Origin: DASQPR01 sp035713725
GTDB lineage: Bacteria; Actinomycetota; Actinomycetes; Mycobacteriales; Micromonosporaceae
Assembly (NCBI GenBank): GCA_035713725.1
Contig: DASTMZ010000130.1
Span: 1 to 5,887, forward strand
Direction of reading: 5' to 3'
DNA length: 5,887 bases
Part shown: piece by piece, positions 5,550-5,887 of the stretch
Position numbering within the stretch: position 1 is the first letter of the stretch
Layout of the letters: each line of letters opens with the position of its first letter
The notes under the pieces: model-generated
Told to the model about the DNA's origin: nothing
Seen by the model: the letters and a program-made list of their open reading frames with translations, nothing else
Database searches by the model: none
Made by a program: the position numbers and the translations under genes

Positions 5550-5580
5550 CGCCGATGGCCGCGCCGGCGGCGTACCCGCG
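5550..5580. terminator. Convergent intergenic gap with small GC hairpin (possible bidirectional terminator)
   Basis: Only 31 bp separate the two convergent stop codons. GCCGC (5558-5562) and GCGGC (5567-5571) form a 5-bp stem around GCCG. Alternatively, CGCCGCCG (5530-5537, inside the end of the TadG-like gene) can pair with CGGCGGCG (5565-5572) across the stop. Neither is followed by a T tract. Position favours a terminator; the structure itself is weak evidence in such GC-rich DNA. Confidence 0.25.
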
Positions 5581-5887
5581 TTAGATCCTGATCTTCTCGT
5601 TTTTCGGGTCGAACAGCGGCCGCAGCGAGGCGACCGCGGGGTAGGACTGCGCGCCGATCTCGACGGTCCACGTACCCGCGTCGATCCATGCCTGTGTTAA
5701 CGGCACCGGGCTCCCGTCGGCATCGGTCGCGGACACCATCGCGAGGCCGACCGCGCCACCGAGCGTGTGACCGTACGACGCGGCGCGGATGTACCCGACC
5801 GGCTCGCCATCGCGGCGCACCACCTCGGCGTGGAACATCTGCGGTTCCGGATCGGTGACCAGGATCTGCAGCAGCCGCTTGGTCAGC
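5581..5887 (-). CDS. C-terminal part of a GcvT-domain (aminomethyltransferase-like) protein, probably a dimethylglycine/sarcosine oxidoreductase (partial)
   Basis: The minus-strand frame is open from the window edge to TAA (5583-5581), giving about 102 C-terminal residues with no start inside the window; Met at 5838 is internal. It reads KRLLQILV, then RRDGEPVGYIRAASYGHTLG, and ends SLRPLFDPKNEKIRI. This matches the C-terminal barrel of the GcvT fold. The SLRPL(Y/F)DP end with a following charged IR-x is characteristic of FAD-dependent dimethylglycine and sarcosine dehydrogenases/oxidases, whose GcvT half transfers the one-carbon unit to tetrahydrofolate. The stand-alone glycine-cleavage T protein is an alternative, as the FAD domain would lie outside the window. 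It is convergent with the pilus operon and is metabolically unrelated, which marks the operon boundary. Confidence 0.8.
   Translation of the reverse strand, partial: LTKRLLQILVTDPEPQMFHAEVVRRDGEPVGYIRAASYGHTLGGAVGLAMVSATDADGSPVPLTQAWIDAGTWTVEIGAQSYPAVASLRPLFDPKNEKIRI

Noticed and set aside
1..5887. CRISPR array, insertion sequence, tRNA or integration site
   Set aside because: No regularly spaced repeats, transposase-like frame, terminal inverted repeats or tRNA-like cloverleaf were seen on either strand.

Overview
The window is GC-rich, with coding regions that strongly prefer G or C at third codon positions. The protein families (a Tad/Flp-type ATPase, two short-form T2SSF membrane proteins, TadE- and TadG-like pseudopilins with Arg-rich leaders) fit a high-GC Actinomycetota chromosome. 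No mobile element, phage gene, CRISPR array, rRNA or tRNA is visible, and no gap between genes exceeds 300 bases.

Layout. The plus strand carries one tightly packed operon: the 3' end of an unidentified gene (1-81), a CpaF/TadA-family ATPase (71-1888), TadB-like (1885-2784) and TadC-like (2781-3653) platform proteins, a 66-bp gap with a small hairpin and a good ribosome binding site, a 74-residue single-TM protein (3720-3944), a TadE-like protein (about 3941-4498), a second TadE-like protein (4495-5043) and a TadG-like protein (5040-5549). Every junction from cpaF onward is a 4-bp start/stop overlap (ATGA, or GTGA at 3941), except the tadC/74-residue gene junction. A convergent minus-strand gene fragment (5581-5887) encodes the C-terminus of a GcvT-domain protein, probably a dimethylglycine/sarcosine-type oxidoreductase. 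It marks the right-hand limit of the pilus operon.

How the genes work together. In Tad systems, the CpaF ATPase drives assembly through the TadB/TadC membrane platform, which lifts small pilin-like subunits out of the membrane. Four candidate subunits lie downstream. Two have the class III processing signature (Gly, then Glu at +5 before a hydrophobic helix). The 74-residue protein and the TadG-like protein lack that Glu. The prepilin peptidase (TadV/CpaA), TadZ and SAF-domain protein usually found with such loci are not in the window and may lie upstream or elsewhere.

Most notable points. The 74-residue protein sits where an Flp major pilin is often found and keeps an RG-x-SP cleavage-like context, but has Pro at +5 instead of Glu. 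A perfect 13-bp GC stem-loop lies just after its stop codon, inside the leader-coding part of the TadE-like gene. The last three genes have no visible Shine-Dalgarno sequence. All four pilin-like proteins end in Pro-rich tails. The ATPase carries a Gly/Tyr/Asp/His-rich extension of about 144 residues. This is a recognisable Tad-type locus with unusual details, not an entirely new system.
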